DNA of 64,000 bases from positions 2,294,001 through 2,358,000 of the forward strand of contig BSYQ01000008.1 of the NCBI GenBank assembly GCA_030272585.1, read 5' to 3'. Position 1 is the first letter of the stretch. Each line of letters opens with the position of its first letter. Of the stretch, positions 63,978 to 64,000 are shown piece by piece. This DNA comes from Bryopsis sp. KO-2023 (taxonomy: Eukaryota; Chlorophyta; Ulvophyceae; Bryopsidales; Bryopsidaceae). Position numbers and translations under genes: made by a program. A model generated the notes under the pieces. That model had not been told where the DNA came from and ran no database searches. It saw only the letters and a list, made by a program, of their open reading frames with translations.

Positions 63978-64000
63978 GTTTGATTCCGGTGCTGGTGCCA

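Overview
The window is nuclear DNA from a green-lineage eukaryote, most likely a streptophyte (charophyte-grade) alga. Every recognisable gene is split by GT-AG introns, and many 3' splice sites follow long T tracts. The protein set is plant-type: a HAC-class p300/CBP acetyltransferase, a DCD-kelch protein, plastid geranylgeranyl diphosphate synthase, and FLU, the repressor of chlorophyll-precursor synthesis. An inverted-repeat element resembles Stowaway/plant mariner elements. The species cannot be named from the sequence alone. Gene models were built by hand by joining exons whose splice phases agree, so exon edges are predictions.

Layout: 269-1855 (+) is the 3' part of a Cys-rich gene cut by the left edge. 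2695-7047 (+) encodes a leucine-rich-repeat protein with a signal peptide and about six membrane segments. 7048-10027 has no convincing complete gene but holds a GC-rich block of nested inverted repeats (7955-8303). 10028-11892 (-) is a small membrane protein. 13054-19321 (-) is the DCD-kelch gene, with an 869-bp non-autonomous transposon in one intron. 19811-23306 (+) is GGPP synthase, sharing a 489-bp divergent promoter region with the DCD-kelch gene. 23307-29725 is gene-poor and ends in about 4 kb of homopolymer-rich DNA. 29726-34407 (-) is the p300/CBP gene. 36332-38014 (-) is a quinone oxidoreductase. 38656-38919 (-) is a twin-CX9C protein, divergent from NOP14 (39504-45509, +). 46320-46975 (+) encodes a secreted basic six-Cys peptide. 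48011-50726 (-) is FLU. 52940-59821 (-) is a 16-exon gene with FYRN, FYRC and U-box-like domains. 62828-63977 (-) is a group-1 truncated haemoglobin with a transit-like N-terminus.

The genes do not form one pathway. Two bear on plastid pigments: GGPP synthase supplies the prenyl diphosphate for the chlorophyll phytyl tail and carotenoids, and FLU restrains 5-aminolevulinate synthesis. Others are housekeeping (NOP14, CX9C, oxidoreductase) or chromatin/regulatory (CBP, FYR protein, DCD-kelch). The least familiar products are the LRR-multipass protein, the six-Cys peptide, the left-edge Cys-rich protein and the FYR/U-box protein.
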